From CAZLYF01 sp964586835 (lineage in GTDB: Bacteria > Bacillota > Clostridia > Christensenellales > Aristaeellaceae), in NCBI GenBank assembly GCA_964586835.1, contig CAZPIC010000038.1:1-18644 (forward strand): a stretch of DNA of 18,644 nucleotides, read 5' to 3'. The notes beneath the pieces were generated by a model. It saw only the letters and a list, made by a program, of their open reading frames with translations. It did not search any database and was not told the DNA's origin. Numbering within the stretch: the first letter of the stretch is position 1; each line of letters begins with the position of its first letter. Both the position numbers and the translations under genes were made by a program. Shown one piece after another: positions 5,275 through 13,237 of this stretch.

Positions 5275-8037
5275 CTATGCCAGGATTTCTGCGTGGCTTC
5301 CACCGCTCCTTTGTTTTCTGACAACGATCTGCTTTTCAATGCGTTCCTTCAGCTCCGCCACATGGGAGATGATCCCAACAAGCAGATGGCTGTCCGCGAG
5401 GCTGTTCAGGACCTTGAGCGCCTGTGAGAGCGTGGCCTCATCCAGTGCGCCAAAGCCCTCGTCCACGAACAGCGTTTCAAGATAGATGCCACCGGACGCG
5501 GACTGGATTTCGTCGGAAAGCCCAAGGGCTAAAGACAGCGAAGCCATAAACGATTCGCCACCGGAGAGAGATTTGACGCTTCGCTCCGAGGCGTTGTAGT
5601 GGTCGATGACGTTGAGTTCTAACCCGCTCTGGCTAACCAGGTTGCTTGCGTCTGCAGCCCTCTTCATCTCAAACTGCCCGCTGGACATCTGCATCAGGCG
5701 GAGGTTGGCCCTGCGGATGATCCGCTCGAAGGTCGCGGCCTGAACATAGGTTTCCAGCATGATCTTGTCCCTGCCTGCAAGCTGGCCGCTGGCGGTATCA
5801 GAGAGAGATTTCATCCAGGTCCAGCGCTCCTCCACGAGACGGAGGTCCTGAAGGCGCTGGGCGATGCGTTTGTGGATCTCCCGGTTGTTGTCGAGATGTG
5901 AGAGAATGGCTAAGACAGCGCCGGTATGCCTTTCCTTCAGGCTGCTCAGCTCTTTTCGAGCGGCTTCCATCCCTTTGATGTCGGATTCTGGTGCGTTTTT
6001 TAGCTGATCGGTCAGGACCGCTATCCTTGCCTCGGTCTCAGAGCGTCGGAGCTGGTGTTCGTCGACTGCAGTCTTCAGACGGTCGATCGCATCCTGCAGC
6101 GCTTTCCTCTGAGCCTCCAGCGCGATGATATTCTTTGCTGCCTCAGCTTTGCTATCAAAGGGGAGAGACGCTTTGCGCCTCTGGCGGTCCGCGTCGATTT
6201 CCTGCAGCGCAGCTTCAAGAGCGGTGAGGGCATTGTTGTTTGCGGCGATATCCTCTGCCAGTTTGGACACCGTTGCTTCCAGCGTGGGCAGGGCCTTTTC
6301 AAGCACTGCTCTGTGTTGTTCTTTTTTTTGCTCTGCTTCGATCTGTGATTCCAGCAGAGCTGTGAAACCGGTAACCCTGTCCTTCTCCCGGGAGAGCGCT
6401 TCAGAAAGCCTGTCGGGACGTTCTTCAAACAGGGCCTGGGACTTTTGGTTGACGCCCTCTTCCAGCGCTGTTTTTTGAGTGGCGTACACCGCCGCTGTTT
6501 TGCTGGTCTCTTCGGCCTCCTTGCGTGCTTTGTTGACTTTCCTGAGGGCCGTCTCCACCTCTTTTTCCGTGGGCACCGAGTCTGGCTTGTGCGCGGGGGA
6601 GGGGTGGGTTAGGGAGCCGCAGACAGGGCAGGGCTGCCCCTCCGACAGCGACTGGGCCAGGATGCCGGCCTGCGCGTCTAAAAAAGCCCGGTGAAGCTGT
6701 GCGTGTTCCGTGTTGGCTACGCCCGCTGCTGTACTGGCTTCCCTGTACGCCCTTTGGGCGCGTGTGAGTTTTTGATGGGTGTCCGCAAGCTTGTCAAGCT
6801 CCTGGCTCAGTGCGTCGATGTGTTTCAGGCGCTCAAGCATGCGGCCCTTTTCAGTCTCCAGCGAAAGCTTTCGGGTACCCGTTTCCCTGAGGGCTTCAAG
6901 CTCGGTTTTCCATTCAGCCAGCCTTGACCTGTGCTGATTCCATCCCTCTGTGAGCTCAAGCCTCTTGTCCCTGTGCTGTCTGAGCGCCTTGCCCTTTGCC
7001 TCAATATCCCTCAAAATCCGTTCCAGCTCGTCATACTCCTTCAGGCGTGAGCGCTCTGTCGCGATGCTGTCCGTGAGCCCGTCGATCTCGGGCTGCTTTG
7101 CAGAGGCTTCTGAAAAGGCTGTTTTTAGCCCGGGCAGCTCTTTAAGGAGGCCGTCCAGCCTTGCCAGGGCAACGCGCAGTTCTTCTTTGGACTTGAGGTC
7201 CTGCAGAGCCTTTCCCAAAGCCTGGTCTGCCCTGGAAATATCGGCTTCCACGGCTTCCAGGGCCACCTTGGCAGCCCTGTGCTTTTCCGCGCCCCCCTCG
7301 ATGAGTTGGTCCAATAGGTCCAGGGTCTCGACGGTTGTAAGGGAGCCTTCCTGTGCCTTGCGGACGTCGATGACCTGCGGGTCGTCAGCGTCGCAGGCAA
7401 TGCCGTCGATGTACTGCCGGATGCTTTTATGCAGATCCTCGTAGCTGGCTTTCAGGTTCGCCGCCTCCGTTTTCAGGCGGACCTGCAGCGTTTCATAGTT
7501 TCGGGTCTGAAAGATATGCCTGAAGATCTCCTGACGCTCCCTTGTTGTCGCGACCAGGAGCTTGAGGAAGTCGCCCTGTGCGATCATCGCCACCTGGGTG
7601 AATTGCGCGCGGTCTAGGCCCAGCAACTCGCGTATGGCGCCTGTCACCTGTGTCTTTCCGACAACCATACGCCCGTCCGGGCAGTGAAGAACCGCGTCTG
7701 CTTTGCGCGGGGTAAAGCCTTCACCGCGTTGTTTCGGGCGCAGGTATTCCGGGTTTCTGCGGAGGCGGTACTCTCTGCCTCCGTAGGAGAAGGTCATTTC
7801 CACAAAGGTATCCGCGTCAGGGGCTGCGTATTTGCTGCGCAGCATCGAGGTTTCCCGGGTCACGCCGCTGGGCTCCCCGTAGAGGGCGAAGGCGATGGCA
7901 TCAAAAATCGTGGTCTTGCCAGCGCCGGTATCGCCGGTGATCAGGTAAAGACCTCTGGCACCCAACTGATCAAGGTTTAGGAAGGTCTCGCCCGCGTAGG
8001 GACCAAAGGCGGATAGCGTCAGCGTCAGGGGCCTCAT
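5275..8037 (-). CDS. sbcC: Exonuclease subunit SbcC (SMC-like ATPase)
   Basis: This is the large ATPase subunit of the SbcCD nuclease, which opens hairpins and processes DNA ends. At about 920 residues it is of family size. The N-terminal half-site has FGPYAG and the Walker A GDTGAGKTT (35-43), then the Q-loop region QVAMIAQGDF (~153). Long charged coiled coils follow on both sides of a zinc hook CPVCG (Cys ~470 and ~473). The C-terminal half carries the ABC signature SLSGGES (~822), Walker B LFVDEGFGALD (~854) and the His switch IISH (~889). ATG 8037 overlaps the sbcD stop in ATGA, and a GGGAGGA Shine-Dalgarno lies inside the end of sbcD, so translation is probably coupled. A more upstream in-frame ATG at 8052 is unlikely because it would add residues before the conserved MRPLTLTLSAFG start. 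Confidence 0.95.
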   Translation of the reverse strand: MRPLTLTLSAFGPYAGETFLNLDQLGARGLYLITGDTGAGKTTIFDAIAFALYGEPSGVTRETSMLRSKYAAPDADTFVEMTFSYGGREYRLRRNPEYLRPKQRGEGFTPRKADAVLHCPDGRMVVGKTQVTGAIRELLGLDRAQFTQVAMIAQGDFLKLLVATTRERQEIFRHIFQTRNYETLQVRLKTEAANLKASYEDLHKSIRQYIDGIACDADDPQVIDVRKAQEGSLTTVETLDLLDQLIEGGAEKHRAAKVALEAVEADISRADQALGKALQDLKSKEELRVALARLDGLLKELPGLKTAFSEASAKQPEIDGLTDSIATERSRLKEYDELERILRDIEAKGKALRQHRDKRLELTEGWNQHRSRLAEWKTELEALRETGTRKLSLETEKGRMLERLKHIDALSQELDKLADTHQKLTRAQRAYREASTAAGVANTEHAQLHRAFLDAQAGILAQSLSEGQPCPVCGSLTHPSPAHKPDSVPTEKEVETALRKVNKARKEAEETSKTAAVYATQKTALEEGVNQKSQALFEERPDRLSEALSREKDRVTGFTALLESQIEAEQKKEQHRAVLEKALPTLEATVSKLAEDIAANNNALTALEAALQEIDADRQRRKASLPFDSKAEAAKNIIALEAQRKALQDAIDRLKTAVDEHQLRRSETEARIAVLTDQLKNAPESDIKGMEAARKELSSLKERHTGAVLAILSHLDNNREIHKRIAQRLQDLRLVEERWTWMKSLSDTASGQLAGRDKIMLETYVQAATFERIIRRANLRLMQMSSGQFEMKRAADASNLVSQSGLELNVIDHYNASERSVKSLSGGESFMASLSLALGLSDEIQSASGGIYLETLFVDEGFGALDEATLSQALKVLNSLADSHLLVGIISHVAELKERIEKQIVVRKQRSGGSHAEILA

Positions 8038-9170
8038 CGCGTGTCCTCCCACACCTGTTCGATCAGGGCGGACAGAAAATTACGCTGGACATCAGAGATT
8101 CCGTAGTCGTTTTGCTGTTCAAAAAACAATTCGAAAAGCTGGAGCGGGCTATACTGGTGTGCTTCCACGACGTCGGACACAGAGGCCCCGGCCCTTGTAC
8201 GCCGGTTGTCATAGTCCAGGCGCATCAGGTTGGGATAGAGGATGCGTAGCTTGCCGACAGCATCCGGCTGATCCTCTTCATCGGTGAGGGTGACGCGGTA
8301 GTAATCGTCCCTGTTTAACTTGTGATAGAAATCGCGCGCTGTGAGTTCCAGGTATGTGCCGCGTATTTCCCGCAGTTCCCGCCTGGGCGTCAGGGGAACA
8401 GTCCGGACCGTGACACTGCCCTTTTCGCCAAGCTCTGCCACCGTCACGGATTTTTGATGCGCGGTTTCGGAAAACGAGTATTTCAGCGGCGTTCCGCAGT
8501 AGCGCACCGTTTGCCTGCTGATGCTCTGCGGCCCATGCAGGTGTCCCAGCGCCACATAGTCAAAGGGGGCGAAGACCTCAGCGTCGACGTTTTCCGCGCC
8601 ACCGATGTTGACTTCTTCCGATTCACAGGTTGCCGCGCCGGTGACAAACTGATGTGCCAGCAGGAGGTTTCGCCTCGATGCGTCGATGTCCATCCGATGG
8701 ATGACGGCCCTGACCGCATCCGTCCAGGTGACGATCTCTTCATCCGGATGAAAACGCCGGATCTGTACGGGCCTGAGGAAGGGCAGCATATATACGCGCA
8801 GCTCTCCAAAGGCGTCGGTGAAGGCGAAGGGTTCAATGCTGCCGTTGTATGCGGGGGAGATGTGCACTCCTCCCAGGCGCATCAGCCGGGAACCGAAAGC
8901 CAGGCGCTCCGCCGAGTCATGGTTGCCGCTGATGATAAAGACCTCTATGCCGCGGTGGACCAGCCCGTTAAGAAAGTCATCCAGCAGGCGCAGGGCGTCT
9001 GTTGGTGCGACGGTCCGGTCGAAGATATCGCCACAGAGAAGGGCAGCGTCGGGCGTCTCAGTGTCCGCAATGCCCAGGACGGACTTGAGGATGTACTCCT
9101 GGTCCTCCAGCATGGAGAACCCGTGAACTGTTTTTCCAAGGTGCAGGTCTGACAGATGCAAAAACTTCAT
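8034..9170 (-). CDS. sbcD: Exonuclease subunit SbcD (metallophosphoesterase)
   Basis: This 378-residue nuclease subunit of the SbcCD complex has all the calcineurin-like metal-binding motifs in order: DLHLG (Asp8, His10), GDIFDR (Asp48), SGNHD (Asn83, His84, Asp85), the AHQF motif (~170) and GHLH (~208). The C-terminal capping domain is present. The predicted activity is Mn2+-dependent double-strand exonuclease and hairpin-opening endonuclease, acting with SbcC on stalled or cruciform DNA. The start MKFLHLSDLHLG is the canonical family start, with GGAGGG about 10 bases upstream. It is the first gene of its operon and overlaps sbcC by four bases. Its presence near a hairpin array is suggestive but may be coincidence. 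Confidence 0.95.
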   Translation of the reverse strand: MKFLHLSDLHLGKTVHGFSMLEDQEYILKSVLGIADTETPDAALLCGDIFDRTVAPTDALRLLDDFLNGLVHRGIEVFIISGNHDSAERLAFGSRLMRLGGVHISPAYNGSIEPFAFTDAFGELRVYMLPFLRPVQIRRFHPDEEIVTWTDAVRAVIHRMDIDASRRNLLLAHQFVTGAATCESEEVNIGGAENVDAEVFAPFDYVALGHLHGPQSISRQTVRYCGTPLKYSFSETAHQKSVTVAELGEKGSVTVRTVPLTPRRELREIRGTYLELTARDFYHKLNRDDYYRVTLTDEEDQPDAVGKLRILYPNLMRLDYDNRRTRAGASVSDVVEAHQYSPLQLFELFFEQQNDYGISDVQRNFLSALIEQVWEDTR

Positions 9171-9602
9171 AGGTGATCAACCCTCCCGCGCGTCCGGGTT
9201 GGACGCACAGCTTTCAGCATATACTGCCCTTATTGTGCACGAGATGAGGGGGGGGGGCAAGGAGAGGGACGTGTCTGCAGCGCGCAGGCTGATGGACCAG
9301 TATTGGATGAGGGAGGGCAAACAGCGAAGGCTGCGAATGCGGCACCTTTCCCTGGCATTTCTGCCGGTCTGCTCCAGCCGTCAGCTATGGCGAGAGCGTT
9401 TTGTGATGTATGATGGCGGGGCAGACAACGCAGGGGCCGCCCTCGCTGTGTTGGCGGTCTGGCGTGAGGGCATTGAAGTGTCAGCTGGCTGAGCTGTCCA
9501 AAGGGCGCCGGCTGGTTCGCGATGGAAGGTCCGATACGGAAAGCCTGTTCCGTCTGTCCAGGCTGTGTGTATGATTCAGCCGGTATAAAGAAAGGATCCG
9601 CC
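9171..9602. other. Divergent intergenic region with a run of ten G
   Basis: The region separates sbcD (-) from the HAD gene (+) and should hold both promoters, but no box pair is convincing; TATATG near 9220 on the - strand is the best -10 candidate for sbcD. Ten consecutive G lie at 9248-9257. An open frame at 9199-9492 has no domain-like features and I treat it as spurious. Confidence 0.5.
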
Positions 9603-10274
9603 ATGAGGATCAGGGGCGTGCTGCTTGACTTCAACGGCACCATGTTCTTCGACGGTGAAATGCAGGAAGAGTCCTGGAGGATCTTCCTGAAAAAGAAGAC
9701 GGGCAGGGATGTGGCAGAAGCGGAATTCCATCAATACATCTACGGAAGGCACGCAGACGTCACATTCAGGCATTATTTGGGCCCCCAGCTGTCCGGATTG
9801 GATGTCGAAGCACTGTCGGAAGAAAAGGAAACACACTATCGGGCGCTATGCCTTGCGGACAGGGACAAGTTCAGGCTGGCGGAAGGGCTGCCACAATTTC
9901 TGGATCTTCTGCAGGGCAGGGGGATTCGCTATACGATAGCGACGGCTTCCGGGATCAACAACCTGAAGTTCTTTTTTAAGTACCTGGATCTGGCCAGATG
10001 GTTCGACATCCGGCGCGTGGTCTACGACGATGGCACGTTCCCGGGCAAACCGGAAAAGGATATCTATCTCAAGGCTGCGGCCAAAATCGACGTCCCCATC
10101 CATCAATGCATGGTCTTTGAGGACGCAAGAGCCGGGATCCTGTCTGCGATGCGCGCCGGCGCTTGCAAGATCGTCGGCGTTGCCTCCACGATCCCTAAAG
10201 AGGAGCTGGCCTGCATCGACAGGGTGAGCGCGGTGATAGAAGACTTCTGGCACGCGGAGGATCTGCTGGAATAA
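9603..10274 (+). CDS. HAD-superfamily hydrolase (beta-phosphoglucomutase/phosphatase type)
   Basis: The 223-residue cytoplasmic protein has the four HAD motifs: motif I DFNGT (9-13), motif II TIATAS (111-116), motif III Lys149 (GKPEKD) and motif IV FEDARAG (Glu173, Asp174). A helical cap follows motif I, as in the subclass I enzymes that act on sugar phosphates and similar small phosphorylated compounds. Motif I has Asn in place of the second Asp (DxN rather than DxD); I recall FDFNGTLFFD-type sequences as a widespread HAD variant, so this is not necessarily inactivating. The substrate cannot be assigned. ATG 9603 is chosen because AAAGGA lies just upstream and the protein then starts directly with the motif I strand; a longer in-frame start at 9522 would add a Cys-rich leader without support. 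It appears to be a single-gene unit. Confidence 0.87.
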   Translation: MRIRGVLLDFNGTMFFDGEMQEESWRIFLKKKTGRDVAEAEFHQYIYGRHADVTFRHYLGPQLSGLDVEALSEEKETHYRALCLADRDKFRLAEGLPQFLDLLQGRGIRYTIATASGINNLKFFFKYLDLARWFDIRRVVYDDGTFPGKPEKDIYLKAAAKIDVPIHQCMVFEDARAGILSAMRAGACKIVGVASTIPKEELACIDRVSAVIEDFWHAEDLLE

Positions 10275-10350
10275 AACGCAGTCCTGGAAGTCTGGCTGCA
10301 AGCCCAAGGGCTCTGAGCTGCAGATACCGCTGCCGAAAGGAATTCAAGTA

Positions 10351-10393
10351 AGGGAAAGGCGCCGGATGCCTGTGGCACCGGCGGCCTTTCCCT
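10351..10393 (+). terminator. Strong inverted repeat after the HAD gene, probable terminator
   Basis: Arms AGGGAAAGGC-GCCGG and CCGGC-G-GCCTTTCCCT pair with a single bulged G, and the tip adds TGCC/GGCA around a TGT loop. It starts 77 bases after the HAD stop. There is no T-run after it on the + strand, so factor-independent termination is uncertain. Confidence 0.55.
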
Positions 10394-10414
10394 GTTAGTG
10401 AAGCACGTTTGCTT

Positions 10415-10867
10415 TTAGCCTTGCGCTGCTGCTGCTTGCCGCGCCGCCGTTTCCCTTCTGGAAGGCGGCTGGAGAAAACTGTAGCTACATCCGCACACAG
10501 GTTTCTTTACTGCGTTGACAGCAACGGTGTACTGGCGATCGAAGGGGGATGTCACAACATCGCGGGTAAGGTCTAGGAATCGCCGGTGCCTATAACCTGT
10601 ATCCAGAGCCTTTCACTGTAAGGGGGGCTGTGAATCGCTCTCCCCCTGCGCGAAGGTCAAAGCGGACCATCCAGGATACATCAAACAGCGATCCGTACAG
10701 ATTTCCTCAGACACCACCAAATACCTTGCCCAGAGATTCCCGCTCAGGCTGATCACGGTGCCTTTGTCGGTCAGCTTCCCATGCACCCTGGTGATTGCTT
10801 CAACCCCTGACCTTTTCAGCCATGCCTGTGAAGTATTCGCGCAGGCATTACAGATGCGACAGGATAA
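10415..10867 (-). pseudogene. Possible decayed coding remnant, family not recognised
   Basis: Downstream of the flavoprotein stop and in the same frame, the - strand stays open for 84 codons to a TGA at 10615-10613, then for 65 more codons to a TAA at 10417-10415. Protein-like pieces are GKLTDKGTVISLSGNLWARY in this frame and WMVRFDLRAGGERFTAPLTV in the frame shifted by one, overlapping its end. This pattern suggests a gene broken by a frameshift and stop. There is no start codon with a ribosome binding site, and low stop density in G+C-rich sequence could explain part of it. The + strand in this interval holds nothing better. I cannot name a family. Confidence 0.25.
10822..10848 (-). terminator. 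Hairpin just after the flavoprotein gene
   Basis: ATGCCTG (10822-10828) and CAGGCAT (10842-10848) pair around a 13-base loop, 20 bases past the flavoprotein stop. No T-run follows on the - strand, so it may act in RNA 3'-end stability rather than termination. Confidence 0.3.
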
Positions 10868-12310
10868 TTAATCCAGATGGGCAACAGCTGTCTCTGCCGC
10901 GACAAGTCCGAAAGCGATGGCAGGGACGAGGGTATCCCGACCATTTGTGGACACCCCAGTGGTAACATCGCCGGCGGCATATAAGCCCACAATAGGAGTT
11001 CCTGAGGTGCTCATCACGCGAGCTTCGGGATCGATTTTTAGTCCACCAATTGTTGGATAGATGCTTATTCTCTGAGTCAGGGCATAATAAGGCGGATGAT
11101 CAAACGGGGATGCAAAGTCTGCACGGCCAAAATCGGGATCCGCCTGAGCCGCTACATATGAATTGAATGTCTCAACCGTGTTGCTGAGCTCGGCTTCCGA
11201 AACTCCTATTTTTTCCGCCAACTCAGAAATGCTGCCGGCTGACCAAATGTGCTGATTTTCTGTTAACTCGCTTTCTTCTTTGGAAGCACTCCATACTGAG
11301 ACAACGCTGGGAAATCCAAAATCATTCAATGCATCTCTTGCGGTTTGATCATAGACAACCCATACTTTTTTGCCTTCCATTTCTTCTGCAAGCATGGCTA
11401 TGGCTGCTTCTTCGTCATTCATGACATCTTTGCTAAACCGCTTGCCTTCGGAGTTGACGTAAATACCCCCAAACTGACACAGGAGTCGACCCCAGGCGTA
11501 AATCGCTTGACCAGGCGCACCCTCTATGCCATTAGCCCAAAAGGCTGCTTTGTCCATGTCCTGTACAGCGGCACCTATTGCTTGGGCCATAAGAATACCA
11601 TCACCTGTGCTCGATGTTGGTCCAGAATTAAGCAGGTTGTGGAATTCGACGGGCAACAAATCCTTATTGGCGGCATAATCTCCAGTGGCGAGGATGACGG
11701 ATTTTGCAGCAATTTCGATTTCATTGCCATTGGCATCAATAGCCTTGATGCCGTTTACAACTCCATGACCGTCCACTCGCAGCTCTGTGGCTCTTGTGTT
11801 CAGCAGGATTTGGCCGCCCTTTTCAAGAATCGCATCTTGGGCAAGCTGTATAAAAGAAAACATATAGGGATCTTTTGTTTGGTGTCTATATGGAGCTGCA
11901 GAGAGTTCGGGCTGAAACTCTACGCCTAGATCGATCATAAAATCAATAGATCGACCGGAGTTTTTTGCATGAACCGCGGCCAATTCCACGTCATAAGGGA
12001 AGGTGGCCTCAGCCTCGTGTTCTCTCAAAAAATCTTCAACAGCGGGTTCAATGCCCAATGCTGCCTGCAGTTTAGAGCCGGTGGCAGTGATAGATCCACT
12101 GGCCAGCAACGTTGCTCCTCCCGCAAATGGCATTTTCTCTACAAGAAGAACCTTTGCGTCGAGTTCAATTGCTCTATTCGCTGCTGCAAGTCCCGCTCCA
12201 CCCGCTCCCACAACAACGACATCGAATTGGAGATCGCTGTTATCTGCGGCGAATACTGTCATGGATGAGAAAAGCACGATGACCATCAGGAAAATTGGAA
12301 TCTTCTTCAC
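10868..12310 (-). CDS. Exported FAD-dependent reductase, fumarate reductase/flavocytochrome c family
   Basis: With the GTG start at 12310 the protein is 480 residues. It begins with a clear Sec signal peptide (KKIPIFLMVIVLFSS, cleavage after VFA), then a Rossmann FAD site VVVGAGGAGLAAANRA and the substrate-cap and C-terminal FAD domain (PTIGGLKID, GLYAAGDVTTG, GRDTLVPAIAFG). Family members reduce fumarate, urocanate or related unsaturated acids outside the membrane. Neither an FMN-binding domain nor a haem domain is present, so electrons must come from another protein. The usual HHTMGG segment reads YPTIGG here, so the conserved catalytic-site His is missing and ordinary fumarate reduction is doubtful. 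The GTG is chosen because AAGGAGG (12319-12325) is 8 bases upstream; an ATG at 12328 would swallow that site. Base composition is more A+T-rich than in the flanking sbc region. The gene is transcribed alone, divergently from the sugar operon. Confidence 0.88.
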   Translation of the reverse strand: MKKIPIFLMVIVLFSSMTVFAADNSDLQFDVVVVGAGGAGLAAANRAIELDAKVLLVEKMPFAGGATLLASGSITATGSKLQAALGIEPAVEDFLREHEAEATFPYDVELAAVHAKNSGRSIDFMIDLGVEFQPELSAAPYRHQTKDPYMFSFIQLAQDAILEKGGQILLNTRATELRVDGHGVVNGIKAIDANGNEIEIAAKSVILATGDYAANKDLLPVEFHNLLNSGPTSSTGDGILMAQAIGAAVQDMDKAAFWANGIEGAPGQAIYAWGRLLCQFGGIYVNSEGKRFSKDVMNDEEAAIAMLAEEMEGKKVWVVYDQTARDALNDFGFPSVVSVWSASKEESELTENQHIWSAGSISELAEKIGVSEAELSNTVETFNSYVAAQADPDFGRADFASPFDHPPYYALTQRISIYPTIGGLKIDPEARVMSTSGTPIVGLYAAGDVTTGVSTNGRDTLVPAIAFGLVAAETAVAHLD

Positions 12311-12419
12311 AAACGGAGCCTCCTTCATATTTTTCACTTGTAATTGTATCATGGTGTTGAGGGGAAAACAACCACCGATCGTATCGAAACAGGCTTGAAG
12401 CATGAATAATCTGTCGTGT

Positions 12420-12445
12420 ATATGTTAGAAATCATTAAAACATAT
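12420..12445 (-). promoter_or_regulatory. A+T-rich inverted repeat in front of the flavoprotein gene
   Basis: ATATGTT (12420-12426) and AACATAT (12439-12445) form a 7-base inverted repeat around 12 bases, about 110 bases upstream of the flavoprotein start. On the - strand it includes TAACAT/TATACA sequences usable as a -10 box. It could be an operator overlapping the promoter; no regulator gene is in the window. Confidence 0.3.
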
Positions 12446-12558
12446 TAGCGTTTTATGTCCAAAAAGACTTCTTGAAAAGATGCCGAATATCTTGAAGGGA
12501 AGATGAAGCAAAGAGCATCATGATGAACCAACCATCGTTGCTACATCTACGTAAATTG

Positions 12559-12698
12559 TTGAAAGGCGTGACAGAACAGCGTTAGAGAGGAAAGAGCTCC
12601 ATGCTATGATAGCGGGCAAAAATCTAAGCAGGGCGCAAAGGGATTGACAGGGAGATTCTGCCGCATGCAGAAGCCAGTCTAAGCGTTACGCCTTTCAA
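12559..12698. repeat. 140-base segment bounded by 11-base inverted repeats
   Basis: TTGAAAGGCGT (12559-12569) is the exact reverse complement of ACGCCTTTCAA (12688-12698). The enclosed segment has a candidate promoter and a TTCTGC/GCAGAA hairpin. No target duplication is evident at the edges, so whether it is a small mobile element (MITE-like) or an RNA fold is open. Confidence 0.4.
12582..12610 (+). promoter_or_regulatory. Candidate sigma-A promoter in the intergenic region
   Basis: TTAGAG (12582-12587), 17 bases, TATGAT (12605-12610). The -10 box is good and the -35 box weak. It would start a transcript near 12617 reading through the hairpins toward the sugar operon. Confidence 0.3.
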
Positions 12699-13148
12699 AG
12701 AGAGGACCCGACGGAGAGCTTGGCATGACGTACACTATGGACAATCCCTGCAGAAATTTCCTGTGACTCCATCACACGACTCACAGGGTGTGAACATGGC
12801 GCGCCACAAGCAAAGCAGCTGCTTCCTGGCAGCTTTGCGTATTTCCTTGGCCGACTCTTTTGTCTGTCGATGCGCAGAACATTCTTCTCACCCGGTGTCC
12901 CGGTAGTCAGGTAACACCTGACTGTTGAGCTGCGAAACCCTCTGCGCTGACAAATGCGATCTAAAGCACCGGGCTTCTCAACCTTCCTGCCCCTTTGAGT
13001 TGCGCCCTTGAGTTATTTTATGATCTCAATTCTCGCTCTCATAGATACTAGTTCCTTTTCCATTCTCTGGGCATACTCGTTTCGCGCTCATTGTTTAATG
13101 AGGCATGACTCCTTCTCATGCTCAATGGATGGCAGGTACGCTGCAGCG

Positions 13149-13178
13149 TTGACAAACCGATGTGTTCTTCGGTAGAAT
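13149..13178 (+). promoter_or_regulatory. Strong sigma-A promoter of the sugar-uptake operon
   Basis: TTGACA (13149-13154), 18 bases, TAGAAT (13173-13178). The consensus -35 box and near-consensus -10 box put the start near 13185 and give a leader of about 53 bases before the binding-protein ATG. The leader contains the palindrome ACATATATGT (13197-13206), a possible operator. Confidence 0.7.
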
Positions 13179-13237
13179 TTACACTAACAAATGGGCACAT
13201 ATATGTTGTTGTCCAATAATGAAAGTGAGGGACGAAT

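Larger units (their letters stand above)
12311..13237. other. Long divergent intergenic region rich in hairpins
   Basis: No protein gene is supported. Structures seen: TTCTGC/GCAGAA (12656-12672), CCTGTGA/TCACAGG (12760-12787), GCAAAG/CTTTGC with an inner CTGC/GCAG (12810-12838), and a perfect AGTCAGGT-AAC-ACCTGACT (12905-12923). None is followed by a T-run. The region holds the promoters of the flavoprotein and the sugar operon and perhaps an unannotated transcript. Confidence 0.5.

Noticed and set aside
5000..5300. Cobalamin riboswitch for btuR
   Set aside because: The region in front of btuR is the end of sbcC; no space or B12-box-like sequence was seen.
9199..9492. Small plus-strand gene between sbcD and the HAD gene
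   Set aside because: No ribosome binding site, no domain features, and it crosses the ten-G run and the likely promoters.
11345..11929. 194-codon plus-strand frame inside the flavoprotein gene
   Set aside because: It is antisense to a gene with clear FAD-binding motifs and has no recognisable protein features.
12905..12923. Perfect AGTCAGGT/ACCTGACT hairpin as a terminator
   Set aside because: No T-run on either side and no gene ends nearby; kept only as part of the structured intergenic region.
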